Assembly (NCBI GenBank): GCA_038323265.1
Contig: JBBQGT010000063.1
Span: forward strand, 1 to 18,925
DNA length: 18,925 nt
Direction of reading: 5' to 3'
From: PNKC01 sp038323265
GTDB taxonomy: Bacteria; Chloroflexota; Dehalococcoidia; Tepidiformales; Tepidiformaceae
Shown here: one piece after another, positions 1 to 7,233 of the stretch
Layout: each line of letters opens with the position of its first letter
How positions within the stretch are numbered: the stretch's first letter is position 1
The notes under the pieces: model-generated
The model's input: the letters and a program-made list of their open reading frames with translations, nothing else
Databases searched by the model: none
What the model was told of the DNA's origin: nothing
Program-made: the position numbers and the translations under genes

Positions 1-141
1 CCTAAGATTATCGGCTGGCCGGTCAGCATGGGGACCACCACTGTAGCTGCCGGCGAGATCCCAATCGGTGGGAAAGCTTGTAGGATAATCCGGAGCTGAA
101 CTTGTCTGGACCGGGAGTTCAACTCTCCCGCGTCTCCACCA
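1..141 (+). ncRNA. ssrA: tmRNA (SsrA), 3' part only
   Basis: This is the 3' portion of transfer-messenger RNA, which rescues stalled ribosomes with SmpB. The sequence ends with a tRNA-like T arm (GGGAG stem, TTCAACT loop, CTCCC stem at about 115-130), an acceptor 3' strand and an encoded CCA at 139-141. The stretch AAGCTTGTAGGAT at 74-86 matches the conserved segment just before the T arm in known tmRNAs (AAGCATGTAG in E. coli). The 5' half, including the tag-peptide reading frame, lies before the window, so the tag cannot be read. A terminator follows directly. Identification rests on recognised conserved blocks, not on a covariance-model search. Confidence 0.9.
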
Positions 142-152
142 AAGCTACCAAA

Positions 153-190
153 CGGAGGCCCGGCCCAATGTCGGGCCTTCCGTGTTTTGT
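153..190 (+). terminator. Rho-independent terminator after tmRNA
   Basis: An inverted repeat, CGGAGGCCCG paired with CGGGCCTTCCG with a one-base bulge, encloses a short loop and is followed by TGTTTTGT. It lies 11 bases after the tmRNA CCA end and just before the convergent ispG stop at 201, so it probably ends the tmRNA transcript. Confidence 0.75.
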
Positions 191-200
191 CGACGCGCGG

Positions 201-1361
201 TTAGACCGCCGCGAGCTTCTTCTGCTCAATTATGGCGTCCAGTTCGACCCTGAGGCGGTCCAGAACCGTGTCGTAGGGGAAGGCGCCGAGTTCCTCTTCG
301 CCGCGCTTGAGGTTGACGAAGTTGGGCGCGCACCAGAGGCCGAGGTCGGCGTCGTCGGTTTCGCCGGGGCCGTTCACACGGCAACCCATGACTGCGATCG
401 TTATGTCGTATGGTTTGGCGTAGGCCGACATCTCTTTGACGGCGAAGGCGAGGTCCACGAAGGCTTCGTTTTCGACGCGGCTACAACTCGGACAGCTGAT
501 GATGTTCAGGCCGTGATCCTGGAAGACCGGCACTGAACGGAAGCGACCTGCTTCGATATCGGCAATGATCTTGTGTCCAGCTTCGACTTCCCGCCACTTG
601 TCGGCGAATGGCAGCGTGAGCGAGACGCGGAGCGTGTCACCGATCCCGCGGCTGAGAAGTTGCTCAAAAGCGATGCGCGTCTTGATCACGCCGTCCGGCA
701 TCAGGCCTGCTTCGGTGACTCCAAGGTGGAGAGGGACATCGGGGCGTGCTTCGGCAAAACGTGTGTTGCCCGCGATCACCTTGCGCGGGTCGCTGTCCTT
801 CAAAGAGACGACGTAGCGGGTGAAGCCGAGGTCGTCGAGAAAGGCACAGTGTTCGAGGGCACTTTCGACCATGGCCGAGACGCCGCGCAGTTCGGGCGGG
901 TCCGCGCCGTCGAATTTCTCCTGCATGGCGGGGTCCACCGAGCCACAGTTCACTCCTACACGAATCGCGCAATCGTGGAGGGCGGCGGTCTCGGCAATGA
1001 AGGCGACCTTGTCCTTCACCGGCTTCTCTTTCTCGTGGTGGTAGAGATGACCAGGGTTGTAGCGAACCTTGTTCACGTGGGGTGCAACTTGCGTGACGAG
1101 GCGGTAGTTCTCCTGGAGGTCTACCACGAGGTTTGCCTCAGGGACCATGCCGCGGACGGTGGCGAGGCATTCCACGTCCTTGACGTTATCGACGGCGATG
1201 CGGACCAGCCCGGCGCCAGCTTCGTGGAGCATGCGCGTTTGCGCCGCAGTAGCCTCCACATCCTGGGTGCGCGTTGCGCACATCGATTGGACGACGATCG
1301 GTGTGCCGCCTCCCATGGTGATGGTGCCCGCGCGGACGGTCCGGGTGTTGGCTCGTTTCAT
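201..1361 (-). CDS. ispG: 4-hydroxy-3-methylbut-2-enyl diphosphate synthase
   Basis: IspG (GcpE) converts methylerythritol cyclodiphosphate to HMBPP in the MEP isoprenoid pathway, using a [4Fe-4S] cluster in the cytoplasm. The protein is 386 aa. The N-terminal TIM-barrel signatures PIVVQSM (21-27) and VRYNPGH (99-105) are present. The C-terminal cluster domain has Cys290 and Cys293 (CPSC), Cys327 (MGCRVNGPGE) and the catalytic Glu334 of GPGE. I chose the ATG at 1361 rather than the upstream ATG at 1409. Family members begin just before RxTRxVxxG, and a -10-like TACACT ends 6 bases before this ATG, which suggests a leaderless message. The upstream 16 residues look unlike coding sequence. The gene is divergent from the Nudix gene and convergent with tmRNA. 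ispE lies elsewhere in the window, so the MEP pathway is in use. No anomaly was seen. Confidence 0.95.
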   Translation of the reverse strand: MKRANTRTVRAGTITMGGGTPIVVQSMCATRTQDVEATAAQTRMLHEAGAGLVRIAVDNVKDVECLATVRGMVPEANLVVDLQENYRLVTQVAPHVNKVRYNPGHLYHHEKEKPVKDKVAFIAETAALHDCAIRVGVNCGSVDPAMQEKFDGADPPELRGVSAMVESALEHCAFLDDLGFTRYVVSLKDSDPRKVIAGNTRFAEARPDVPLHLGVTEAGLMPDGVIKTRIAFEQLLSRGIGDTLRVSLTLPFADKWREVEAGHKIIADIEAGRFRSVPVFQDHGLNIISCPSCSRVENEAFVDLAFAVKEMSAYAKPYDITIAVMGCRVNGPGETDDADLGLWCAPNFVNLKRGEEELGAFPYDTVLDRLRVELDAIIEQKKLAAV

Positions 1362-1447
1362 AGTCGAAGTGTAGCAAGCCGCCGGGAGCGAGTCGCGGGC
1401 ATTGCTCACAGGGTGCGTCCGAATGGCGCCACCGCTATCTTCGTCGC
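1362..1447. promoter_or_regulatory. Divergent promoter region, ispG / Nudix gene
   Basis: These 86 bases separate two divergent start codons. On the minus strand TACACT (1368-1373) is followed by 6 bases and the ispG ATG. On the plus strand TATCTT (1436-1441) is followed by 6 bases and the Nudix ATG. Neither gene has a Shine-Dalgarno sequence. The spacing puts the expected transcription start at or next to the A of each ATG, so both transcripts may be leaderless. The -35 elements are weak or absent. Confidence 0.5.
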
Positions 1448-1984
1448 ATGACCGAACTGCCCAAGTTGCTCTCTCACGAAACTGCCTACACCGGCCGCCT
1501 CTTCAACGTGAACCTCGACCGCATCGAGATGGCCGGCGGCGTCATCGCGGTACGCGAAACGTTGCTTCACCCGGGCGCGGTCTGCATGGTCCCAGTGACG
1601 GATGACGGCGAATTATTGCTGGTCACCCAGTACCGGCACGCTGCGGGAAAACGCCTGCTGGAACTGCCTACGGGGACGCTGGAGGTGGGCGAAGAACCGA
1701 TCGAGGCGGTCGCACGGGAACTGCAGGAGGAGGTCGGGCAGTTCCCGGACGCCATCACCCCGTTTGGTGGATTTTATGTCGCGCCTGGCTACACGACCGA
1801 ATACATCTACCTCTTCGTCTGCACGAATCTGCGTACTAGCCGCCTGGCGGGGGATGACGACGAGGACATCGAGGTCGAACTGCGGACGGGCGAGGAAGCG
1901 CTGGCGGCTATCGATTCAGGGGAGATCTGTGATGCCAAGTCCGTTATCGGCATCCTTCGGTGGGCGCGCTGGATCGGCCTGTAG
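1448..1984 (+). CDS. Nudix hydrolase, ADP-ribose pyrophosphatase-like
   Basis: This is a cytoplasmic Nudix hydrolase of 178 aa, most like the ADP-ribose pyrophosphatase (NudF/YqkG) subgroup, which cleaves ADP-ribose to AMP and ribose-5-phosphate. The full Nudix box G-x5-E-x7-RE-L-x-EE-x-G is at residues 76-98, with all metal-binding glutamates present. The preceding LLLVTQYRHAAGKRLLELP segment and the later GGFYVAPGYTTEYIYLF segment are typical of this subgroup, in which the QYR strand and the proline about 15 residues after the box distinguish ADPRase from MutT types. The exact substrate cannot be settled from sequence. The start has a -10-like TATCTT 6 bases upstream and no Shine-Dalgarno. 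The gene stands alone, with 122 bases before sdhC. Confidence 0.88.
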   Translation: MTELPKLLSHETAYTGRLFNVNLDRIEMAGGVIAVRETLLHPGAVCMVPVTDDGELLLVTQYRHAAGKRLLELPTGTLEVGEEPIEAVARELQEEVGQFPDAITPFGGFYVAPGYTTEYIYLFVCTNLRTSRLAGDDDEDIEVELRTGEEALAAIDSGEICDAKSVIGILRWARWIGL

Positions 1985-2106
1985 GTCGCCCAAATTCGTC
2001 GACAATCCACCGTTGCGTCTATCGATAAGGACACAATCTATAGCTGTAATGTATACGACTCGATTGATGGCGCTGGGGTGCGAGCGTAGGATTCGGAAAG
2101 GTCAGG

Positions 2107-3036
2107 ATGCGCCGACTGGCTGCAGCGGCCGATCTAGCAGGACCTTTTCGAGGACCGAGGGGGGTCAGATTGTTAAGCGGTAGCAAAGGCGGGCCGAGCT
2201 CGTCGCGACCTATCCCTGCGGTTCGCGAAAAGCGAAAGCCCAGCTTCTGGATCCTCGACCTCTACGGGTCGGCAGTTGGCAAGAAGGCCGTGATGGCGGT
2301 CACGGGCATCGTCCTGCTCGGCTTCGTACTCACCCACATGATCGGCAACCTGAAAGTATTCGTCCCGGACGCCGAAGAGCACCTCAATGCCTACGGGTTG
2401 TACTTGCGAACGATTGGCGAGCCGATTCTGCCGCACACGGGGTTCCTCTGGATCCTGCGGGTTGGCCTCATCCTGGCGTTCATCTTCCACATTCACGCGG
2501 CTACCACGCTCACAATCCTCAACCGCAAGGCTCGTCCGGTCGGCTACAAGGGCGGGCGCAGCTACTCGGCCGCCACGTACGCCGCTCGGACGATGCGTTG
2601 GAGCGGCGTAATCGTTGGGTTCTTCGTGCTCTTCCACCTAATGGACATCACTTGGGGCTGGCACGTTGTCCACCAGGACTTTGTGGATGAACAGCCGTAC
2701 CGCAACCTCTGGCACAGCTTCTCGCCGGAACGCTGGCCGGTAACCGTGATCTATGTGGTTGCGAATATTTTGCTGGGCATTCACATCTACCACGGCGCCT
2801 GGAGCATGTTCCAATCGCTGGGGCTGAACAATCCGCGGTTCAATATGTGGCGCAAGCGCTTCGCCCAGACGTTCGCGGCGATCATCGTGATCGGCAACGT
2901 CTCGATCCCCTTGGCGATCATCAGCGGCGCAATCGATGAACCGGTGCAGCCCAAGGACGAAACCGTGAGCGCGCAAGCGTCTTCCGCGTTCACCGGGACG
3001 GTAGCCGTCGCCGGCAAACCAGTGGGGGGGAACTAA
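2107..3036 (+). CDS. sdhC: Succinate dehydrogenase cytochrome b558 subunit
   Basis: This is the membrane anchor of succinate:quinone oxidoreductase (complex II), of the five-helix, dihaem cytochrome b558 family also found in Bacillus and Wolinella. Hydrophobic segments lie near residues 59-79, 113-136, 166-187, 213-234 and 253-275. Candidate haem-ligand histidines include His77 (THMIGN), His128/130 (FHIH), His177 (FHL) and His226/229 (IHIYHG). The family signature GKKAVMAVTGIVLLGFVLTHM is at 58-78. The ATG at 2107 has AAAGG five bases upstream, but it gives a 45-residue Arg/Gly/Pro-rich N-terminal extension absent from typical members. A TTG at 2170 behind a GAGGGGGG stretch is a credible alternative. 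sdhA follows after 3 bases. About 70 bases upstream there are TATA-like words (2037-2060), a possible operon promoter with no clear consensus. Confidence 0.9.
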   Translation: MRRLAAAADLAGPFRGPRGVRLLSGSKGGPSSSRPIPAVREKRKPSFWILDLYGSAVGKKAVMAVTGIVLLGFVLTHMIGNLKVFVPDAEEHLNAYGLYLRTIGEPILPHTGFLWILRVGLILAFIFHIHAATTLTILNRKARPVGYKGGRSYSAATYAARTMRWSGVIVGFFVLFHLMDITWGWHVVHQDFVDEQPYRNLWHSFSPERWPVTVIYVVANILLGIHIYHGAWSMFQSLGLNNPRFNMWRKRFAQTFAAIIVIGNVSIPLAIISGAIDEPVQPKDETVSAQASSAFTGTVAVAGKPVGGN

Positions 3037-3039
3037 CCC

Positions 3040-4956
3040 TTGGAACTCGATGCAAAGATTCCCGAAGGGACCCTCGCGGAGAAGTGGGATAACCACAAGT
3101 TCAATCTCAAGCTGGTTGCTCCGCAGAACCGCCGCAAATTCTCAGTGATCGTCATTGGTACCGGGCTGGCCGGTGGAGCGGCAGCAGCCACGCTTGGTGA
3201 ACAGGGCTACAACGTCAAGTCGTTCTGTTTTCAGGACAGCGCACGGAGGGCGCACAGCATTGCCGCCCAGGGCGGGATCAACGCGGCGAAGAATTACAAG
3301 AACGACGGCGACAGCGTCTACCGGCTGTTCTACGACACGATCAAGGGCGGGGACTACCGGTCGCGCGAAGCGAATGTCTACCGGCTGGCGCAGATCAGCC
3401 GGAACATCATCGACCAGTGTGCGGCGCAGGGAGTGCCGTTCGCGCGTGAATACGGCGGGCTGCTCGACAACCGTTCGTTCGGCGGGGCGCAGGTTTCGCG
3501 GACGTTCTACGCGCGCGGGCAGACTGGGCAGCAACTGGAGTTGGGCGCCTACCAGGCGTTGATGCGCCAGGTGGAGCTCGGATCGGTGGAGCTGTATACG
3601 CGGCACGAAATGCTCGACCTGGTGGTAGTGGACGGCCGCGCCGCCGGAGTGGTGGTGCGAGACCTTGTGACGGGCGAGATCCAGTCGCACTCGGCGCACG
3701 CCGTGGTGTTGGCGAGCGGCGGCTACAACAACGCTTTCTACCTCTCGACGGGCGCCAAAGGATGTAACGTGACGGCGACCTGGCGGGCGCATCGCAAAGG
3801 CGCCTACTTCGCAAATCCGTGCTACACGCAGATTCACCCGACCTGCATCCCGGTGAGCGGCGACTACCAGTCGAAGCTAACGCTGATGAGCGAATCGCTG
3901 CGTAACGACGGGCGGGTGTGGACCGCCTCGATCAAAGGTGAAACGCGTGCGCCGGGCGACATCCCGGAAGCGGAACGCGACTACTTCCTGGAACGCCGGT
4001 ATCCATCATTTGGCAACCTGGTGCCCCGTGACGTCGCATCGCGGGCGGCCAAGAAAGTGGTGGACGACGGCTACGGCGTGGGCACGATCCACAACGGCGT
4101 TTATCTCGACTTCGCTGATGCGATTTCGCGCCTGGGCAAGGCGACAATCGAGCAGCGTTATGGCAACTTGTTCGATATGTACGCTAAGATCACCGGCGAC
4201 GATCCGTACCAGTCGCCGATGCGCATCTACCCGGCGGTGCACTACACCATGGGCGGGCTGTGGGTGGACTACAACCTGATGAGCAACCTGCCGGGACTGT
4301 TCGTAGCCGGGGAAGCGAACTTTTCGGACCACGGCGCGAACCGCCTTGGCGCGAGCGCGTTGATGCAGGGCCTGGCGGATGGCTACTTCGTGCTGCCGAC
4401 AACGATCGCGGGCGAGCTGGCCAATCACCTGGGCACAACACCGGTTTCGACCAGCGATCCGGCATTCCGCGAAGCCGAAGAAGGCGTGCGCGAGCGAATC
4501 GGTCGCCTGATGGGCATCAAGGGCGAAAACAGCGTGGACTACTATCACCGCAAGTTTGGGCGCGTGCTCTGGGACTACTGCGGCATGGCGCGCAATGCGG
4601 CGGGGCTAACCAAAGCGATCGGCGAGATCGGCGAACTGCGCGAAGACTTCTGGAAAAACCTCAAGATCGTGGGAGATGGCGCCAGCTTCAACCAATCGCT
4701 GGAACGCGCGGGACGGGTAGCCGACTTTTTCGAACTGGGCGAGTTGATGTGCCAGGACGCCCTCGACCGCGAAGAATCGTGCGGGGCGCACTTCCGCGAA
4801 GAGCACCAGACGCCCGACGGCGAAGCGCTTCGCGATGACGAGCACTTCGCGTACGTGGCGGCGTGGGAATTCGCGGGCGTCGGAAAGCCTGAGACGCTGC
4901 ACAGAGAGCAACTCGAGTTCGAATACGCTCACCCGACCCAGAGGAGCTACAAGTGA
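3040..4956 (+). CDS. sdhA: Succinate dehydrogenase / fumarate reductase flavoprotein subunit
   Basis: This is the FAD-carrying catalytic subunit of complex II, oxidising succinate to fumarate (or the reverse) on the cytoplasmic face. The protein is 638 aa. The dinucleotide-binding motif GTGLAGG is at 40-46. The segment ARRAHSIAAQGGINAA carries His72, the expected site of covalent FAD attachment. Further family blocks are YPAVHYTMGGLWVDY, the capping-domain HPT motif (QIHPTCIP) and the FAD-binding GEANFSDHGANRLGASALMQG. The long form with a C-terminal helical domain matches the non-mitochondrial, b558-linked type. The start is TTG at 3040, three bases after the sdhC stop, with a run of G at 3024-3030 serving as Shine-Dalgarno. 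The stop overlaps the sdhB start by four bases (GTGA). Direction (SQR or QFR) cannot be decided from sequence. Confidence 0.96.
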   Translation: MELDAKIPEGTLAEKWDNHKFNLKLVAPQNRRKFSVIVIGTGLAGGAAAATLGEQGYNVKSFCFQDSARRAHSIAAQGGINAAKNYKNDGDSVYRLFYDTIKGGDYRSREANVYRLAQISRNIIDQCAAQGVPFAREYGGLLDNRSFGGAQVSRTFYARGQTGQQLELGAYQALMRQVELGSVELYTRHEMLDLVVVDGRAAGVVVRDLVTGEIQSHSAHAVVLASGGYNNAFYLSTGAKGCNVTATWRAHRKGAYFANPCYTQIHPTCIPVSGDYQSKLTLMSESLRNDGRVWTASIKGETRAPGDIPEAERDYFLERRYPSFGNLVPRDVASRAAKKVVDDGYGVGTIHNGVYLDFADAISRLGKATIEQRYGNLFDMYAKITGDDPYQSPMRIYPAVHYTMGGLWVDYNLMSNLPGLFVAGEANFSDHGANRLGASALMQGLADGYFVLPTTIAGELANHLGTTPVSTSDPAFREAEEGVRERIGRLMGIKGENSVDYYHRKFGRVLWDYCGMARNAAGLTKAIGEIGELREDFWKNLKIVGDGASFNQSLERAGRVADFFELGELMCQDALDREESCGAHFREEHQTPDGEALRDDEHFAYVAAWEFAGVGKPETLHREQLEFEYAHPTQRSYK

Positions 4957-5741
4957 ACCTCTCGCTGACACTGAAGGTCTGGCGCCAGAACGGCCCGAAC
5001 GAGGAAGGGCGGTTCGAAACCTACCAGGCGAACGAGATCAACGACCACATGTCGTTTCTCGAAATGCTGGACGTGGTGAATGAGCAGCTGCTGGCGGAGA
5101 ACAAAGAACCGGTCGCCTTCGATAACGACTGCCGCGAGGGCATTTGTGGCACGTGCGGCGTGGTGATCAACGGGACACCGCACGGGCCGAACGCCGCCAC
5201 CACTACGTGCCAACTGCACATGCGCTACTTCAAGACGGGCGACACCATCACCGTGGAGCCGTGGCGGGCGCGGGCTTTTCCGATCATCAAGGACCTGGTG
5301 GTGGACCGCAGCGCGTTTGACAAGATTATCCAGTCGGGCGGGTTCATCACCGCGCCGACAGGCGGAGCGCAGGAAGCGAACTTGACGCTAGTGCCGAAGT
5401 CCGTGGCCGACATCGCCATGGATGCCGCGGCTTGCATAGGCTGCGGGGCCTGCGTGGCAGCCTGCCCGAACGGCGCGGCACAGCTATTCACATCAGCAAA
5501 AGTCTCCCACCTGAACGTCCTCCCACAGGGCCAGCCGGAGCGCTGGGCGCGGGTGACGTCGATGGTGGATACGATGGAGACGTACTTTGGCAGCTGCACG
5601 AACTACGGGGAATGCGAAGCGGTTTGCCCCGCCGGGATCAGCCTGGACTTCATCGCCAAGATGAACCGGGACTACCTGAAAGCGAAGTTCAAGGACCGCC
5701 GCGGGCAGATTCGCCAGGTGGACGTCGCGGACGAAGCGTAA
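4953..5741 (+). CDS. sdhB: Succinate dehydrogenase iron-sulfur subunit
   Basis: This subunit passes electrons from the SdhA flavin to the SdhC quinone site through three iron-sulfur clusters. The protein is 262 aa. The N-terminal ferredoxin-like domain holds the [2Fe-2S] ligands Cys60, Cys65, Cys68 and Cys86. The [4Fe-4S] motif CxxCxxCxxxCP is Cys161, 164, 167 and 171. The [3Fe-4S] motif CxxxxxCxxxCP is Cys215, 221 and 225. All ligands are present. The start is GTG, overlapping the sdhA stop as GTGA, so translational coupling is likely. The preceding GAGGAG at about 4940 can act as Shine-Dalgarno. The operon order C-A-B and absence of a separate SdhD fit the b558 type. No strong terminator was seen in the 61 bases after it. 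Confidence 0.95.
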   Translation: MNLSLTLKVWRQNGPNEEGRFETYQANEINDHMSFLEMLDVVNEQLLAENKEPVAFDNDCREGICGTCGVVINGTPHGPNAATTTCQLHMRYFKTGDTITVEPWRARAFPIIKDLVVDRSAFDKIIQSGGFITAPTGGAQEANLTLVPKSVADIAMDAAACIGCGACVAACPNGAAQLFTSAKVSHLNVLPQGQPERWARVTSMVDTMETYFGSCTNYGECEAVCPAGISLDFIAKMNRDYLKAKFKDRRGQIRQVDVADEA

Positions 5742-5802
5742 AGCTCCTCCATGGGGTCCATGCCGGGTGGCGGTGTTTGGCGAGCGGCGGTAGGCTCAGG
5801 AC

Positions 5803-6117
5803 ATGGGGCATCGCAAGAATCGCAAGCGCCAGCGGCAAACCACAACGTGGGCCGCGCCGGCGCTGAAGTTGCCGGAAGGCGACGATTGGAGCGGGGCATC
5901 GCCCGATGCGGACTTCCTCTTTTTGCTCGGCGACAATATTCGCGAGCGCGCGCCAGTAGTTGCTTTGTGCGGTGGGTGCAGAGAGTTCGTGGAAGACCAG
6001 GAGGGCGGCCGAGGGACGTGCCTGCACCCTGGAAGCGGGTTCCTTTCGCCCTGGACCGATACGCCTGGGTGCCAGTTTTTCCTTGCCCAGCGGAACGCCG
6101 TGACGCGGCGCGGCTAG
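5803..6117 (+). CDS. Hypothetical small protein with four conserved-looking cysteines
   Basis: I do not recognise a family for this 104-aa protein. The N-terminus is short and very basic (MGHRKNRKRQRQ). The C-terminal half carries Cys56, Cys59, Cys73 and Cys90 (CGGC, then Cys after 13 residues, then Cys after 16) with the neighbouring words CLHPGSG and PWTDTPGCQFF. This arrangement could bind zinc or an iron-sulfur cluster, which is inference. The reading frame is supported by its own -10-like TAGGCT (5791-5796) ending 6 bases before the ATG, the same pattern as at other first genes in this window. It is flanked by sdhB and the nrdR regulatory region with no overlap. No signal peptide or membrane segment is visible. 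Function is unknown. Confidence 0.65.
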   Translation: MGHRKNRKRQRQTTTWAAPALKLPEGDDWSGASPDADFLFLLGDNIRERAPVVALCGGCREFVEDQEGGRGTCLHPGSGFLSPWTDTPGCQFFLAQRNAVTRRG

Positions 6118-6131
6118 GGCCGTTTCTGTTT
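6111..6131 (+). terminator. Weak candidate terminator after the Cys-rich ORF
   Basis: CGGC-TAGG-GCCG forms a four-base-pair stem that contains the ORF stop codon in its loop, followed by TTTCTGTTT. The stem is short, so this is only a candidate. Confidence 0.3.
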
Positions 6132-6200
6132 CAGTTTGAACAATTTCTGGCCTTTTTGAAAACTCCTTGGCGCCGTAGATTCACAGCAAGACGTAACGCG

Positions 6201-6248
6201 GCACTATATGTTGTGGCCGGAGGGGTTGACGGGCACAACATATAGGGT
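6201..6248. promoter_or_regulatory. Pair of NrdR boxes upstream of nrdR
   Basis: Two inverted copies of a 16-bp NrdR-type box are present: GCACTATATGTTGTGG at 6201-6216 and GCACAACATATAGGGT at 6233-6248. They share a perfect 12-bp inverted repeat (CTATATGTTGTG / CACAACATATAG), and the 16-bp boxes begin 32 bp apart, about three helical turns. The known NrdR consensus is roughly acaCwAtATaTwgTgt, usually in pairs about 31-32 bp apart, which this matches well. The second box lies between the -35 and -10 of the candidate nrdR promoter, so binding should repress it. This predicts autoregulation of nrdR. Confidence 0.85.
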
Positions 6249-6255
6249 GAATACT
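6226..6255 (+). promoter_or_regulatory. Candidate nrdR promoter
   Basis: TTGACG (6226-6231), an 18-base spacer and AATACT (6250-6255) form a reasonable sigma-70-type promoter. NrdR box 2 fills most of the spacer. The transcript would carry a leader of about 50 bases. A second -10-like TACACT at 6286-6291 is nearer the gene but lacks a recognisable -35. Confidence 0.55.
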
Positions 6256-6313
6256 GCGCACGCGCGGGCGAATTGCTCACCCGCTTACACTCTTAGAGGA
6301 TTATGCAAACACC

Positions 6314-6880
6314 GTGCGCTGCCCGTTTTGCAATTTTCGTGACTCCAAAGTGACCGACAGCCGGGCTAACGACGACGGCATCCGGCGGCGCCGACAGTGC
6401 ATCTCCTGCGGCGAGCGGTTTACGACCGTTGAATCGATCCAGATCTCGACTGTTCTGGTGGTGAAGAAAGACGGCCGGCGGGAGGATTTCAACCGCGAGA
6501 AGCTGCTGGCTGGCCTGCGCAAAGCCTGCGAGAAGCGCAGCGTTTCTGTTGCCCAGCTAGAGGTTGTAACGCTGGAGATTGAGGCCCGGGTGGCCTCTGA
6601 CGGGCGCCCCGAGGTGCCTTCAGCCTTCGTCGGCGAACTGGCAATGGACCTGCTGCGCAAGTTGGACCACATCGCGTACATCAGGTTCGCGTCGGTGTAT
6701 CGCGCGTTCACGGACATTGAATCGCTGAAGGAAGCCGTTGAGGCGCTTGAGAACGGGCGGGTGCTCACCCTCGAAGAGAAGACGCTTCAACTTTCGCTTC
6801 CCGGCGACGAGCCGGATCCATCGGTGCCAAGGCTCCTGCATGATGTGGAAAGCCGGCACTTCGCGGAGTCGGTCAGTTGA
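6314..6880 (+). CDS. nrdR: Transcriptional repressor NrdR
   Basis: NrdR senses ATP/dATP through an ATP-cone domain and represses ribonucleotide reductase genes. The N-terminal zinc ribbon has Cys3, Cys6, Cys29 and Cys32 (MRCPFC and CISCGERF). The ATP-cone follows at about residues 48-138 (VVKKDGRREDFNREKLLAGLRKAC at its beginning). At 188 aa it is longer than the usual 150-160 aa because of an extra C-terminal tail after about residue 155. The start is GTG, fixed by the invariant MRCPFC beginning. An AGAGGA lies 13 bases upstream, farther than normal. A paired NrdR box sits in its promoter. The stop overlaps the next ORF as TTGA, and nrdJ lies one gene downstream, its expected regulatory target. 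Confidence 0.95.
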   Translation: MRCPFCNFRDSKVTDSRANDDGIRRRRQCISCGERFTTVESIQISTVLVVKKDGRREDFNREKLLAGLRKACEKRSVSVAQLEVVTLEIEARVASDGRPEVPSAFVGELAMDLLRKLDHIAYIRFASVYRAFTDIESLKEAVEALENGRVLTLEEKTLQLSLPGDEPDPSVPRLLHDVESRHFAESVS

Positions 6881-7224
6881 CGAAGAAGATTTGGGAACTC
6901 CACGCCGAGCAGTTCGAAGGGGCAATCCGCACGACGCCGGAGGGTGACGCGGAGATAGCCGGGCTGGTCATCTCCGAGAAGGCTTACCTCCTGGCTGTGC
7001 GCGATTTCAGGCCCGCTGAACTCGTCAAGCTGGTCCAGACCCGTGGCGCGCTGGGAGCAGCGGCGGTGCTGGTTTCTCACTTTTCGACGCCCGAGTCGCT
7101 CCAGGCGAACGCCGGGCGCGGGGTGATTGAGGAGCGCGGACACTCGCTGGACCCGATGGTGCGGCGCAGCGACGAGGTCGCCGAAGCGCTGGCAACGGGC
7201 CGCCAGGAGCGCGCCCATTCTTAG
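6877..7224 (+). CDS. Hypothetical protein between nrdR and nrdJ
   Basis: This 115-aa ORF starts with TTG overlapping the nrdR stop by four bases (TTGA), and it ends 76 bases before the nrdJ ATG. I recognise no family. The sequence has no cysteines, no membrane segment and no signal peptide. It shows mixed helix/strand character (GLVISEKAYLLAVRDFRPAELVKLVQTRGALGAAAVLVSHF) and a charged C-terminus (VRRSDEVAEALATGRQERAHS). The overlap suggests translational coupling with nrdR, and the nrdJ promoter begins directly after its stop. The reading frame is open through the whole gap and has no better competitor. A role in nucleotide metabolism or NrdR function would be only guilt by association. Confidence 0.65.
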   Translation: MTKKIWELHAEQFEGAIRTTPEGDAEIAGLVISEKAYLLAVRDFRPAELVKLVQTRGALGAAAVLVSHFSTPESLQANAGRGVIEERGHSLDPMVRRSDEVAEALATGRQERAHS

Positions 7225-7233
7225 CCAAAGCTG

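Noticed and set aside
102..536. Plus-strand ORF starting in the tmRNA gene
   Set aside because: It crosses the tmRNA 3' end and its terminator, then runs antisense to ispG.
573..1451. Long plus-strand ORF (292 codons) opposite ispG
   Set aside because: It is antisense to a clear, complete ispG. GC-rich codon structure opens the opposite frames; the product resembles no family.
5742..5802. Terminator after sdhB
   Set aside because: Only short, imperfect inverted repeats around CCATGGGGTCCATG, with no T run.
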